A stretch of 45,439 nt of DNA, taken from assembly GCA_934546685.1 (NCBI GenBank), contig CAKTEB010000006.1:1-45439 (forward strand), written 5' to 3'. Origin of the DNA: an uncultured Oscillospiraceae bacterium. GTDB taxonomy: Bacteria; Bacillota; Clostridia; Oscillospirales; Oscillospiraceae. The notes under the pieces were generated by a model. That model was not told the DNA's origin and did no database searches. It saw only the letters and a list, made by a program, of their open reading frames with translations. The position numbers were made by a program, and so were the translations under genes. Shown here piece after piece: positions 27,809 through 37,301 of this stretch (positions are counted from its first letter, which is position 1; the number at the start of each line of letters is the position of its first letter).

Positions 27809-30409
27809 ATGAAGCAACTTTGGAAGCGCGGCATCTCCCTGGCCCTGGCCGGGACCCTGTGCCTGAGCATGGCCGCCTGCGGCAAAAAGAGCGGCGACAG
27901 CTCAGACGGCGGCAAATCCACCACCAACTCCACCTCCGCCCTGGCCACGGAGCTGGGCTACGGCTATCTCTCCGAGTACCATGAACTGAATGTGGACGCG
28001 GACTACATCAACTCCAACAACGTCTCCACCGCCGGCGGCAAGCTCTATTTCGCCAGCGAAAAGTACAGCGACGACGGCAATTACCAGCCGCTTCTGTACT
28101 GTGTGGATCCCGCCACCGGAGAGACCACCCAGATTCCCACCCCCAGCTATGACAACTCCGGCAACACCAGCACCTATGTCCAGAACGTCATGGTGACCCC
28201 GGACGCCAGCGCCTACTGGCTTCTCACCAACACCTACACCATGGACATGAGCTATGACGATTCCATCGACGGTACCGTCTCCGGCGACGCCTATGGCACC
28301 AGCGAGGAGACCGGCGAAGTCGAGGAGACGCGGATCGATGCCGAGGCCGCCGAGGACACCGTCTCCGGCGACGCCTACGGCACCGGCGAGGCCCAGTCTG
28401 AGGCCGCCGAGGCTCCCATTGACGACACCGTTTCCGGCGACGCCTACGGCACCGGAGAGACTGCCGCCGCCGAGGACAGCACCGTCTATGACGACGCCTA
28501 CGGCGACACCGCCAGCTCCGGCGAACCCGGCATCACCTACACCGCCGCCAAGTACGATATGTCCGGCAACCTGATCTCCCAGTTTGCGATCACCCCCGAC
28601 AGCGGCTCCGATTCTTTCTATCCCATGTACGCTGTCCAGGATAAAAACGGCGACCTGCTCTTCGGCGACGATACCACCGTCTATCAGTACGGCGACGACG
28701 GCACGCTGAAGGGCACTGTGGACCTGGACGCCAGCTGGGTCATGAACATCCTCGCCAGCGGCGATGGAACCGTGGTCATCAGCTACTATCCCAACAATGA
28801 CGCGGGCAGCGCGGTCCTTGCCACCATTGAAAACGGCGCCGTCTCCGAGCCCCTGAACATCACCGGTGTCACAGAGACCAATACGCTCAGCTACTTCCCC
28901 GGCAACGGCAGCACCCTCATGGCTTCCGACGGCACCTATCTCTACAGCATCGATCTCACCACCGGCACGGCCACCAAGCTGCTGTCCTGGCTGGACTCCG
29001 ATATCAACTCCTCCAATATGAACGGCATCGCCGCTCCCACCGAGGACACGATTCTGGTGCTCACCACCACCTATCACCAGAAGAGCGGCGCCAACACCTA
29101 CGAGCTGGGCACCCTCACCAAGACCCCCGCGGATCAGCTGCCCCAGCGCACCATTCTGACCCTGGGCGCGGAGTATCTGGACGATACCATCCGCAACGCC
29201 GTCATCGCCTACAACCGCAAGAGCAACGACTACCGGATCACCCTGGTAGACTACAGCCAGTACAACACCGAGGACGACTACACCAAGTCCACCGAGCAGC
29301 TGGACCGTGACGTGATCTCCGGCAACTGCCCGGACATTATCTCCCTGTCCACCGGCCATGAGGCCCGGTACATCGCCAAGGGCGTTCTGGCGGACATGAG
29401 CGCCCTGATGGACAAGGACGACTCCGTTTCCATGGATCAGCTGGTATCCTCCGCCCTCCAGGCCTATACCGTGGGCGGCAAGCTCTACGGCATGCCCACC
29501 AGCTTCAGCCTCCAGACCGTGCTGGCCAGCCTCAAGCTGGTCGGAGACCGCACCTCCTGGACCATCTCGGAGCTGGGCGAGATCATCGACGGCCTGGATG
29601 AGGGCACCCAGGTCATGACCTACACCTCCCAGGACAGCTTCCTCAACATGATGACCTATCAGAACCTCAGCCAGTTCGTGGACTTCGGCGCGGCCACCTG
29701 CTCCTTTGACTCCGACGAATTCAAGCAGCTGCTGGCGGTCTCCGCCAAGCTGCCCACCCAGGACGAGATCGATCAGGCCCTGAACAGTGACACCTACGGG
29801 GTCAGCAACCAGGACGAGTATTCTATGCTCCAGTCCGGCGACCTGCTGATGACCACCTCCTACCTCTCCGGCTACAGCTACTCCATGAAGGAATTCTACA
29901 ACGTCTGCAATAAGGATCACGGCATCGTGCCCATTGGCTATCCCCTGTCCTCCGGCAACGGCGTAAAGCTCTCCGTCTCCGGCGGCCTGGCCATCTCCGC
30001 AAAATCCAAGAACATCGACGCGGCCTGGGACTTCGTAAAGACCATGCTGGACGACAGCATCCAGCAGGATCTCTGGGACTTCCCTGTGACCCGCTCCGCC
30101 CTGGATACGCTCCTTCAGGATGCCGCCCAGCCCGAAACCTATGTGGACGAGAACGGCGAGACCCAGGTGGTGGAATCCTCCACCTACATCGGCGACACCG
30201 AGTACACCATGGAGCCCCTGACCCAGGAGCAGGTGGAGGACTTTAAGTCCCTCATCGACGGTGCCTTCTGCTCCGGCAGCTATGACGCCGACATCATGAA
30301 CATCATCAGCGAGGAATCCGCCGCCTACTTCTCCGGCGATAAGACCGCCGACGATGTGGCAAAGCTGATCCAGAACCGCGTCTCCATCTATCTGGGCGAG
30401 ATCAGCTAA
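27809..30409 (+). CDS. Large extracellular solute-binding lipoprotein with N-terminal propeller-like region
   Basis: Predicted lipoprotein of 866 residues. Signal and lipobox LCLSMAACGKK place the lipid on Cys near residue 23. Residues about 45-440 hold repeating short beta-rich units (for example GGKLYFASEKYSDDG, YLYSIDLTTGTATKLL) like a beta-propeller, interrupted by acidic VSGDAYGT repeats (about 154-235). The C-terminal half (about 445-830) is a type 1 extracellular solute-binding fold: ILTLGAEYLDDTIRNAV, NCPDIISLSTGHEARYIAKG, KLYGMPTSFSLQTVL, and AAWDFVKTMLDDS near 735. Typical solute-binding proteins are 400-550 residues, so this is a fused form. ATG at 27809 follows GAAAGGAAGAA; the open frame upstream lies in the previous gene. 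Last gene of the operon, followed by a terminator. Confidence 0.88.
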   Translation: MKQLWKRGISLALAGTLCLSMAACGKKSGDSSDGGKSTTNSTSALATELGYGYLSEYHELNVDADYINSNNVSTAGGKLYFASEKYSDDGNYQPLLYCVDPATGETTQIPTPSYDNSGNTSTYVQNVMVTPDASAYWLLTNTYTMDMSYDDSIDGTVSGDAYGTSEETGEVEETRIDAEAAEDTVSGDAYGTGEAQSEAAEAPIDDTVSGDAYGTGETAAAEDSTVYDDAYGDTASSGEPGITYTAAKYDMSGNLISQFAITPDSGSDSFYPMYAVQDKNGDLLFGDDTTVYQYGDDGTLKGTVDLDASWVMNILASGDGTVVISYYPNNDAGSAVLATIENGAVSEPLNITGVTETNTLSYFPGNGSTLMASDGTYLYSIDLTTGTATKLLSWLDSDINSSNMNGIAAPTEDTILVLTTTYHQKSGANTYELGTLTKTPADQLPQRTILTLGAEYLDDTIRNAVIAYNRKSNDYRITLVDYSQYNTEDDYTKSTEQLDRDVISGNCPDIISLSTGHEARYIAKGVLADMSALMDKDDSVSMDQLVSSALQAYTVGGKLYGMPTSFSLQTVLASLKLVGDRTSWTISELGEIIDGLDEGTQVMTYTSQDSFLNMMTYQNLSQFVDFGAATCSFDSDEFKQLLAVSAKLPTQDEIDQALNSDTYGVSNQDEYSMLQSGDLLMTTSYLSGYSYSMKEFYNVCNKDHGIVPIGYPLSSGNGVKLSVSGGLAISAKSKNIDAAWDFVKTMLDDSIQQDLWDFPVTRSALDTLLQDAAQPETYVDENGETQVVESSTYIGDTEYTMEPLTQEQVEDFKSLIDGAFCSGSYDADIMNIISEESAAYFSGDKTADDVAKLIQNRVSIYLGEIS
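28268..28509 (+). repeat. Degenerate in-frame repeats encoding DxVSGDAYGT units
   Basis: Three close copies of an 11-residue unit (D-T/G-T-V-S-G-D-A-Y-G-T) begin at codons 154, 183 and near 206, with a fourth degenerate copy (STVYDDAYGD) at 224. The codons are nearly the same in copies 2 and 3, pointing to recent duplication. Glu/Ala-rich spacers separate them. Confidence 0.85.
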
Positions 30410-30447
30410 AATCACCAAATATCAGCAAATTACCAGATTTGTCAGAC

Positions 30448-30476
30448 AAAAATGGGCGCGAAAGCGTCCATTTTTG
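30448..30476 (+). terminator. Intrinsic terminator of the transport operon
   Basis: AAAAATGGGCGC (30448-30459), GAAA tetraloop, GCGTCCATTTTT (30464-30475), one G-U pair. The A run on the 5' side makes it usable from both strands. Confidence 0.88.
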
Positions 30477-30487
30477 CGTCTTCCCGG

Positions 30488-30535
30488 TTGCACATTATCC
30501 GCTGCTGTGGTACAATCTTTTTATTACAGATTGTA
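30488..30535 (+). promoter_or_regulatory. Promoter of the GH25-SLH gene, with a start-site dyad
   Basis: -35 TTGCAC (30488-30493), 17-bp spacer, -10 TACAAT (30511-30516). A TACAATC...GATTGTA inverted repeat (30511-30517 and 30529-30535) spans the -10 and transcription start, a possible operator. Confidence 0.7.
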
Positions 30536-30555
30536 ACCATTGAAAGGAGCACGCC

Positions 30556-32175
30556 ATGAAGATCAAGCGACTCTGTCTGACCCTGGCCGCTGCAATGGTA
30601 TTGCAGCTGGGGCTCATGTGCCCGGCCATGGCCGCCGATACCGATACATATGAGGAGGATCCTCAGATTTGGCGGGAGGAGCAGCAATATGACTCCCTGG
30701 AGAATCCGGAGCTGGAGGCCGAGGCCAGCTACAAGTTTTCCGCTTTCACCCCCCGGGCGCTCCAGCAGGGGGAGACTCTGAAAAAGGGCGTGGACGTCTC
30801 CGTCTACCAAAAAGTCATCGACTGGGAAAAGGCAGCCGCCGACGGAGTTGACTTTGCCTTTATCCGCGCGGGCTATCGGGGCTGGGGCAGCGGCAAGCTG
30901 GTGGACGACAGCTATATGCAGACCAACATCGAAAATGCCCTGAAAAGCGGCGTTCAGGTGGGCGTCTACGTCTACTCCCAGGCCACCACCATTGAAGAAG
31001 CCCAGGAGGAGGCAGACTACCTGATTTCCCGCGTCAAGGGCTACGATATCACCCTGCCCCTGGTCATCGACTTTGAGTATGCCGAGCAGAACGGCAGCTA
31101 CACTGGCCGCCTGTATGAGGCCCAGCTGACCCGGGCTGAAGCTACGGAGATCTGCAACGCCTTCTGCGCCAAGGTGGAGGCCGCTGGCTACCGCAGCGCC
31201 GTCTATGCCAACAAGTACATGGTAGAAAAGAAGCTGAACGCCGGCGACCTCGGCACCCTGTGGCTGGCCAACTACTGCCTGGACCAGAGCGCTACGGGCC
31301 AGTATGCCTACAAGGGCGACCACGAATTTTGGCAGTGCACCTCCAGCGGCACCGTAGACGGTATCCCCGGCCGCACCGATCTGAACTTCTGGTACGACAG
31401 CGGCAAGACCGGCGGCATCACCCTCCCCTTCACCGATGTGGAGCGCACTCGCTGGAGCTACAACGACATTCTCCATGCCTATGAAAAGGGCCTCATCAAG
31501 GGCCGCACCACCACCACCTTTGATCCCAGCACCGCCACCATCCGTGCTGAGCTGGCCCTGATGCTCTACCGCATGGCCGGTTCCCCCGCCGTGACCACCA
31601 CCTCCACCTGTACAGATCTGGAGGACTACTTCCGGGCCGCAGTCACCTGGGCTCAGGCAGAGGGTGTTGTCACAGGCCGCAGCGCCACCATCTTCGATCC
31701 CCAGTCTCCCATTTCCCGGCAGGACTTAGTGACCATGCTCTACCGCATGGCCGGAAAACCAGAGACCAGCGGCTCTCTGAAGAACTTCAATGACGGGGAT
31801 CAGGTAGCCAGCTATGCTCTGCCCGCCGTGCGCTGGGCCGTAGAAAACGGTCTGCTCCAGGGCAGCTACGGCAACATCGATCCCAATGGCAGCGCCACCC
31901 GGGAGCAGGTAGCCGCGTTCCTGATCCGGTACATGAGCTATCAGGAATCCCTGCGCCAGACCGGCTCCGGTGACGATCCCGCCGAGGACAGCGATAAGGA
32001 TACAGACGACAAGGACACCCCGGCAGCGGACGATCAGACTGCTCCGGCGGAGGACAGCAAGGACGACACCAAGGAGCCCGACAAGGCCCCGGAGGAGGCA
32101 CCGGAGGGGGCACCGGATACCGCCCCCGGCACCCCGGCAGCGCCCGGACAGGGCGACCCGGAGGCCGCAGGCTGA
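30556..32175 (+). CDS. GH25 lysozyme with three SLH domains and acidic tail
   Basis: Secreted muramidase of 539 residues. Signal peptide (MKIKRLCLTLAAAMVLQLG..., cleavage after AMA). GH25 domain about 77-270: KKGVDVSVYQ carries Asp80 and LPLVIDFEYAEQ carries Asp172 and Glu174, the expected catalytic acids; FIRAGYRGWG and GDHEFWQCTSSG match the fold. It should cut the MurNAc-GlcNAc bond. Three S-layer homology domains follow: ERTRWSYNDILHAYEKGLIKG region (about 295-340), the EDYFRAAVTWAQAEGV region (355-400) and the ASYALPAVRWAVENGLLQG region (415-460); these usually bind pyruvylated secondary wall polymer. The last 65 residues are Asp/Glu/Pro-rich and lie beyond the SLH block, which is unusual. 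AAGGAG precedes ATG. Probable role: wall turnover or autolysis at the cell surface. Confidence 0.94.
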   Translation: MKIKRLCLTLAAAMVLQLGLMCPAMAADTDTYEEDPQIWREEQQYDSLENPELEAEASYKFSAFTPRALQQGETLKKGVDVSVYQKVIDWEKAAADGVDFAFIRAGYRGWGSGKLVDDSYMQTNIENALKSGVQVGVYVYSQATTIEEAQEEADYLISRVKGYDITLPLVIDFEYAEQNGSYTGRLYEAQLTRAEATEICNAFCAKVEAAGYRSAVYANKYMVEKKLNAGDLGTLWLANYCLDQSATGQYAYKGDHEFWQCTSSGTVDGIPGRTDLNFWYDSGKTGGITLPFTDVERTRWSYNDILHAYEKGLIKGRTTTTFDPSTATIRAELALMLYRMAGSPAVTTTSTCTDLEDYFRAAVTWAQAEGVVTGRSATIFDPQSPISRQDLVTMLYRMAGKPETSGSLKNFNDGDQVASYALPAVRWAVENGLLQGSYGNIDPNGSATREQVAAFLIRYMSYQESLRQTGSGDDPAEDSDKDTDDKDTPAADDQTAPAEDSKDDTKEPDKAPEEAPEGAPDTAPGTPAAPGQGDPEAAG

Positions 32176-32196
32176 TCCCCTTCACATAGAAAATAT

Positions 32197-32233
32197 GCCC
32201 CCGGCAGTGCGTTGGCACTGCCGGGGGCTTTTG
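32197..32233 (+). terminator. Intrinsic terminator after the GH25-SLH gene
   Basis: GCCCCCGGCAGTGC (32197-32210), GTTG loop, GCACTGCCGGGGGC (32215-32228), then TTTT. It lies between convergent genes. Confidence 0.92.
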
Positions 32234-32245
32234 CGCTGTATCGAA

Positions 32246-33652
32246 TTACTCCTTGTCCAGATAGAACACCCGCATGGCCTTGGTGGTCTCATAGCAGTCC
32301 AGCTTGCTGACCACCTCAATGGGTGCGTGCATGCTCAGCACCGGCACACCGGCGTCCAGGGTCAGAATGTTCCGGTCGGCCATATACTGGGCCACGGTTC
32401 CGCCGCCGCCGGCGTCCACCTTGCCCAGCTCGCCCATCTGCCAGATCACGCCGCCCTGATCGCAGAGCCGGCGGATCTTCGCCACAAACTCCGCGGGCGC
32501 GTCGGAGGAGCCGGATTTGCCCCGGGCGCCGGTGTACTTCAGGAAGCACACGCCCTTGTTGATGTGGGAGTTGTTCCGGGGATCGCAGGTATCCTTGTAG
32601 GTGGGATCGTAGGCGTTGGTCACGTCCGCGGACAGGCACTGGGAATGAGCAAAGCAGTCCATAAGGCTGGCGCCCTGGCTGCGGCACAGCCGCTCCATGA
32701 AGTACTCAAAGGCCTGAGACTGCATGCCGGTGATGCCCATGGAGCCGATCTCCTCCTTGTCTGCCAGGCAGCAGACGGCGGTATACTCGGGGATCTCCTC
32801 CAGCCGCATCATGGCGTCCAGGGCGGCGTAGGAGCAGCTCCGGTCGTCGTGGCCGTAGGCGGCGATCATGCTCCGGTCAAAGCCCAGCTCCCGGGCCTTG
32901 GCGGCAGGGGTCAGGGTGATCTCGGCGGACAAGAAGTCCTCCTCGGTGATGCCGTAGGTCTCATAGAGATACAGCAGCACCGCCAGCTTCACCCGATCCT
33001 TGCCCTCGGTGTCGGGCAGGGGGCAAGAGCCCACCAGCAGGTTCAGGTTCTCGCCGGTAACGCCGGTGGCCAGGGTCTTCTTCATCTGCTCCTCGGAGAG
33101 ATGGACCAGCAGGTCGGTGACGATGAATACGGGGTCGGAGTCCTTCTCGCCAATGCAGATCTCCACCACGGTGCCGTCCTTCTTCACCACAGCGCCGTGG
33201 ATGGCCATGGGCACGGTGGTCCACTGATACTTCTTGATGCCGCCATAGTAATGGGTCTTGAACAGGGCCAGCTCGTCCTCCTCATAGAGGGGATTGGGCT
33301 TCAGATCCAGCCGGGGATTATCGATGTGGGCGGCGGTGATCCGGGTGCCCTCAGCCAGGGGCTTCCTGCCGATGACTGCCAGGTTCAGGGCCTTGGCGTT
33401 GTTTACGCAGTAGACCTTGGTGCCGGGCTTTAAGTCCATGCCCTCGGTGTAGGCCGCAAAGCCAGCGGCCTCCGCCTGCCGGACCGCCTCATGGACAGCC
33501 TCCCGCTCGGTCTTGGCGGCATCCAGGAACGCCATATACCGCTGGCAGTAGTCCTCCATCTGGGTCTTGTCCTGAGCGCTCAGCCGGTCATAGCCGTTCT
33601 TGGGCGCGTAGGTCAGCCGCTCCCGCAGCTCCTTGTATTCCTTTTCATTCAT
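32246..33652 (-). CDS. M18-family aminopeptidase
   Basis: Zinc-dependent cytosolic aminopeptidase of the M18 (aspartyl aminopeptidase/ApeA-like) family, 468 residues. Metal-site regions are visible: HIDNPRLDLKPNPLYEED near 80, CCLADKEEIGSMGITGMQS near 300 with the Glu-Glu pair, and the final SMHAPIEVVSKLDCYETTKA with the C-terminal His. ATG at 33652 is behind AAAGGAT; an ATG three codons earlier is possible. It starts five bases after coaE and ends the prfA-tsaC-coaE-pepM18 run. Confidence 0.92.
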   Translation of the reverse strand: MNEKEYKELRERLTYAPKNGYDRLSAQDKTQMEDYCQRYMAFLDAAKTEREAVHEAVRQAEAAGFAAYTEGMDLKPGTKVYCVNNAKALNLAVIGRKPLAEGTRITAAHIDNPRLDLKPNPLYEEDELALFKTHYYGGIKKYQWTTVPMAIHGAVVKKDGTVVEICIGEKDSDPVFIVTDLLVHLSEEQMKKTLATGVTGENLNLLVGSCPLPDTEGKDRVKLAVLLYLYETYGITEEDFLSAEITLTPAAKARELGFDRSMIAAYGHDDRSCSYAALDAMMRLEEIPEYTAVCCLADKEEIGSMGITGMQSQAFEYFMERLCRSQGASLMDCFAHSQCLSADVTNAYDPTYKDTCDPRNNSHINKGVCFLKYTGARGKSGSSDAPAEFVAKIRRLCDQGGVIWQMGELGKVDAGGGGTVAQYMADRNILTLDAGVPVLSMHAPIEVVSKLDCYETTKAMRVFYLDKE

Positions 33653-33657
33653 AATTG

Positions 33658-34260
33658 TCATCCTTTCTGCTGCTCCAGCAGGCTGCGGAACAGTGTCTCG
33701 CACCGCTGGGCAAATTCCTCCTGTGTCCCCTCTCCGTTCCGGAGGGTGTGGTCACAGCGGTCTTCAAAATATTCGTTGGGCTGCTGGGCAGAGATCCGCA
33801 GCCGGGCATAGTCCTCGGAGATCTGATCCCGGGCCATGAGCCGCTTCACTCTGGTCTCCACGGGAGCCGTCACCGCCACGGTGGTATCGCACCGCTCCGG
33901 CAGTTCTCCCTCCAGAAGATTGATGGCGTCGATGGCCGCCAGAGGGAGCCCCTGGTCTCTGGCCGCCTTAAGCTGCCGATCCATCTCCGCGAGAATATAC
34001 TTGCCGGTAATGGCGTTGAGATCCCGGAGGGCCGCCTCATCGGAAAATACGATGGCCCCCAGTGCCTTGCGGTCCAGAGTGCCGTTTCGGATCACCCCGG
34101 GAAAGCGCTCATCCAGCTCTCGGATCAGGCTCTGATCCGAGAGCAGCAGCCCGTGATACACCGCGTCAAGATCCAGCACGCAGCCGCCGAGCTTCCGAAT
34201 GCTGTCAAGGGCCGTGGTCTTGCCGCTGCCGGTGGGACCGGTAATGCCAACTACCATCAT
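33658..34260 (-). CDS. coaE: Dephospho-CoA kinase CoaE
   Basis: Final step of coenzyme A synthesis: phosphorylates dephospho-CoA at the ribose 3'-OH. 200 residues, standard length. P-loop GITGPTGSGKTTAL at the N-terminus, LDLDAVYHGLL (substrate Asp), and the DTTVAVTAPVETRVKRLMARDQ lid region near 120-140. ATGATG at 34260/34257 overlaps the end of the upstream synthase gene (ATGA), with GGAGAG in front; the first ATG is preferred. Confidence 0.95.
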   Translation of the reverse strand: MMVVGITGPTGSGKTTALDSIRKLGGCVLDLDAVYHGLLLSDQSLIRELDERFPGVIRNGTLDRKALGAIVFSDEAALRDLNAITGKYILAEMDRQLKAARDQGLPLAAIDAINLLEGELPERCDTTVAVTAPVETRVKRLMARDQISEDYARLRISAQQPNEYFEDRCDHTLRNGEGTQEEFAQRCETLFRSLLEQQKG

Positions 34261-35287
34261 GGTGCCTTCTCTCCTTCCACAATGTGAAATCCCGCGGCTT
34301 TTTTCAGCCGGTTTGCCACCGCGTAGGTGACGCCGCCGCCGCTGGGGCACCGGGCATAGATGGTGGGGATCTCCCCGCTGTCCAGATCTCTCAGGGCCCC
34401 AAAGAGGCCGTGGGCCAGGGTGCTGGGATCCTTCTCGCTGCCATAGGCCAGGGCCACGCCCTGGGGGTAGAGCCCCAGCTCCTCCTGATAGCACAGCACC
34501 CGATCCCCGGGCCCTAAGTGCCGCAGGATATACCGGGCGGCCTCCTCCCCGGTGCCGGTGACGATGATGACGTCCCCAGCGGGGGTATAGTGGGTGTACT
34601 TCATGCCCGGAGCCCGAACCACCGCGTCCTGGGCGATTTCGCCCACCACGGCCTTGTCGATGTCGATCTCCCCCAGCTCCGCCCGGAGCTGCTCCGGGGT
34701 CACGCCGCCGGGCCGCAGGAGCCTTGGCCGCTCCCCGGTAAGATCCACAATGGTGGATTCCACACCCACCCGGCATTCGCCGCCGTCCACTATGGCCTGG
34801 ACCTTCCCTGCCATGTCGTGGTAGACGTGCTGGGCGGTGGTGGGGCTGGGCTTCCCGGAGATATTGGCCGAGGGGGCCGCGATGGGCACTCCCGCCCGGC
34901 GGATGATCTCCCGGGTGGTAGCGTTGTCCGGGCACCGAACGCCCACGGTGGAGAGCCCCGCTGTGGTGCGCCTGGGCACCAGATCACGGGCCGGCAAGAT
35001 CAGGGTCAGGGGCCCGGGCCAGAACTTGTCCATGAGCCCCCAGGCCGCCTCCGGCACGTCGTGGCAGAAGTCCTCCACCTGGTCCTTCCCGGCCACATGG
35101 AGGATCAGGGGGTTATCCTGGGGCCGCCCCTTGGCCTCAAAAATCTTTAATACCGCATCGGCGTCCAGGCCGTTGGCCCCCAGGCCGTAGACCGTCTCCG
35201 TAGGGATGCCCAGAAGGCCCCCGGTGCGGATGATCTCCGCCGCCTCATTCAGCGTCCCCGGATCCCTGGGATCCAGAATTTTCGTGT

Positions 35288-35291
<4 letters not shown>
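34257..35291 (-). CDS. tsaC: L-threonylcarbamoyladenylate synthase (YrdC/Sua5 type)
   Basis: Makes threonylcarbamoyl-AMP for t6A37 modification of ANN-decoding tRNAs. 344 residues: YrdC domain (about 12-205) with GIPTETVYGLGANGLDADAV and KFWPGPLTLIL, then a Sua5 C-terminal domain (about 245-344), so this is the longer Sua5 form. GTG at 35291 overlaps the prfA stop by four bases. The prfA-Sua5 pairing is common in Bacillota; prmC, often between them, is not present. Confidence 0.94.
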
Positions 35292-36370
<1,079 letters not shown>

Positions 36371-36381
36371 ACTATCTCCTC

Positions 36382-36410
36382 GGGGCAACACCCCATAGGG
36401 GTATTGCCCC
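36382..36410. repeat. Dispersed palindromic element, copy 4, adjoining the prfA SD
   Basis: GGGGCAACACCCC (36382-36394) and 36398-36410, reverse complement GGGGCAATACCCC, separated by ATA. It is the compact form of the family and sits two bases upstream of the GAGGAG of prfA. Confidence 0.7.
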
Positions 36411-36459
36411 ATTTTCATTATATTTTCGTGCAGCTCATAAATTGATGTGCCTAATCTGT

Positions 36460-36488
36460 ATTGTATCACAATGCAGGAACAGTTGCAA
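36460..36488 (-). promoter_or_regulatory. prfA operon promoter inside the rlmA 3' end
   Basis: Minus strand: -35 TTGCAA (36483-36488), 17-bp spacer, -10 TACAAT (36460-36465). The leader of about 80 bases holds palindrome copy 4. Confidence 0.75.
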
Positions 36489-37300
36489 CGCTTTGATACA
36501 GGCGCAATATTACCTGCACGCGATCCCGGAGCTCTGTGGCCGCCTGGGCCCGGGCCGCCCCCTCTCGGCTGATGCGCCAGAGGTGGGGCGTCATGGTCAA
36601 AAGCTGCATGATCTCCTCATTGGTGTGGAGCTCCAGGTCGAATTCTATCGTGCGCTCCTCTGCCAGCCGGAAGCCCGGATATTCCTTGGCGCTGTTTTCC
36701 TGCTTCTCCGTGATCTCCGGGTAGATGAGCGCCTTCAGCGCCATAAGATGCCCCCGGCCCGCGGTGACCTCCAGAAAGTATCCCCCTTCCTTCAGCACCC
36801 GCCGAAATTCCTCTGGCACCGTCAGGGCGAACATGCTCATGACCCCGTCCAGGCTCCCGGACCGGATGGGCAGATGGGCCGCTGAGGCGGTGAGCCACCG
36901 GGCTTCCTTGCTGCGGCCCGCCGCATAGCGCACCGCGTCCTTGGAGATGTCCACTCCGTAAAAATCGCCGTCCCGGAGACGCTCCATGAGCTGGGTCATG
37001 TAATAGCCTTCCCCGCAGCCCGCGTCCAATACCTTCGGCTTCTCCGGCAGCCGCGCTCCAAACAGCTCCCACACCGCCTGGGCGATGGGCCGGTAATAGC
37101 CCCGATCCAAAAAGGCCCGGCGGGCCGCCACCATGTCCCGGGTGTCGCCGGGGTGCTTGGAGTGCTTCTGGGTCACCGGCAGCAGGTTCACATAGCCCTG
37201 CCGTGCGATGTCGAAGCAGTGGTTTTTGCTCACAGGCCAGGGTCTTATCCCGCTGGCTCAAGGGTCTCCCGCAGATGGGGCAGATCAAGATGGATTCCAT
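36466..37300 (-). pseudogene. rlmA: 23S rRNA (guanine-N1)-methyltransferase RlmA, frameshifted in the zinc finger
   Basis: RlmA-type rRNA methyltransferase split by a frameshift. From ATG 37300 (SD AGGAG, one base after the M20 stop) the frame reads ICPICGRPLSQRDKTLACE, the first three zinc cysteines. The expected continuation, NHCFDIARQGYVNLLP, is in another frame that opens near 37230. The two meet at a run of five A residues (minus strand) at 37223-37227. The rest is complete: GDTRDMVAARRAFLDRGYY, SAM motif VLDAGCGEGYYM near residue 95, FALTVPEEFRRVLKEGG. Either the gene is disrupted, or an indel error is present in the sequence, or a short form starts at a GTG near 37233 without the zinc finger; that GTG has no SD. 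Confidence 0.8.
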
Positions 37301-37301
37301 A

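Noticed and set aside
36371..36469. A 33-codon N-terminal extension of prfA
   Set aside because: It runs through the palindrome and starts near the promoter -10; ATG 36370 has an SD and gives the standard length.
37218..37240. Programmed ribosomal frameshifting in rlmA
   Set aside because: The site is A5 rather than a full slippery heptamer in the right phase, no stimulatory structure or rare codon is apparent, and the needed shift is +1; mutation or sequence error is simpler.
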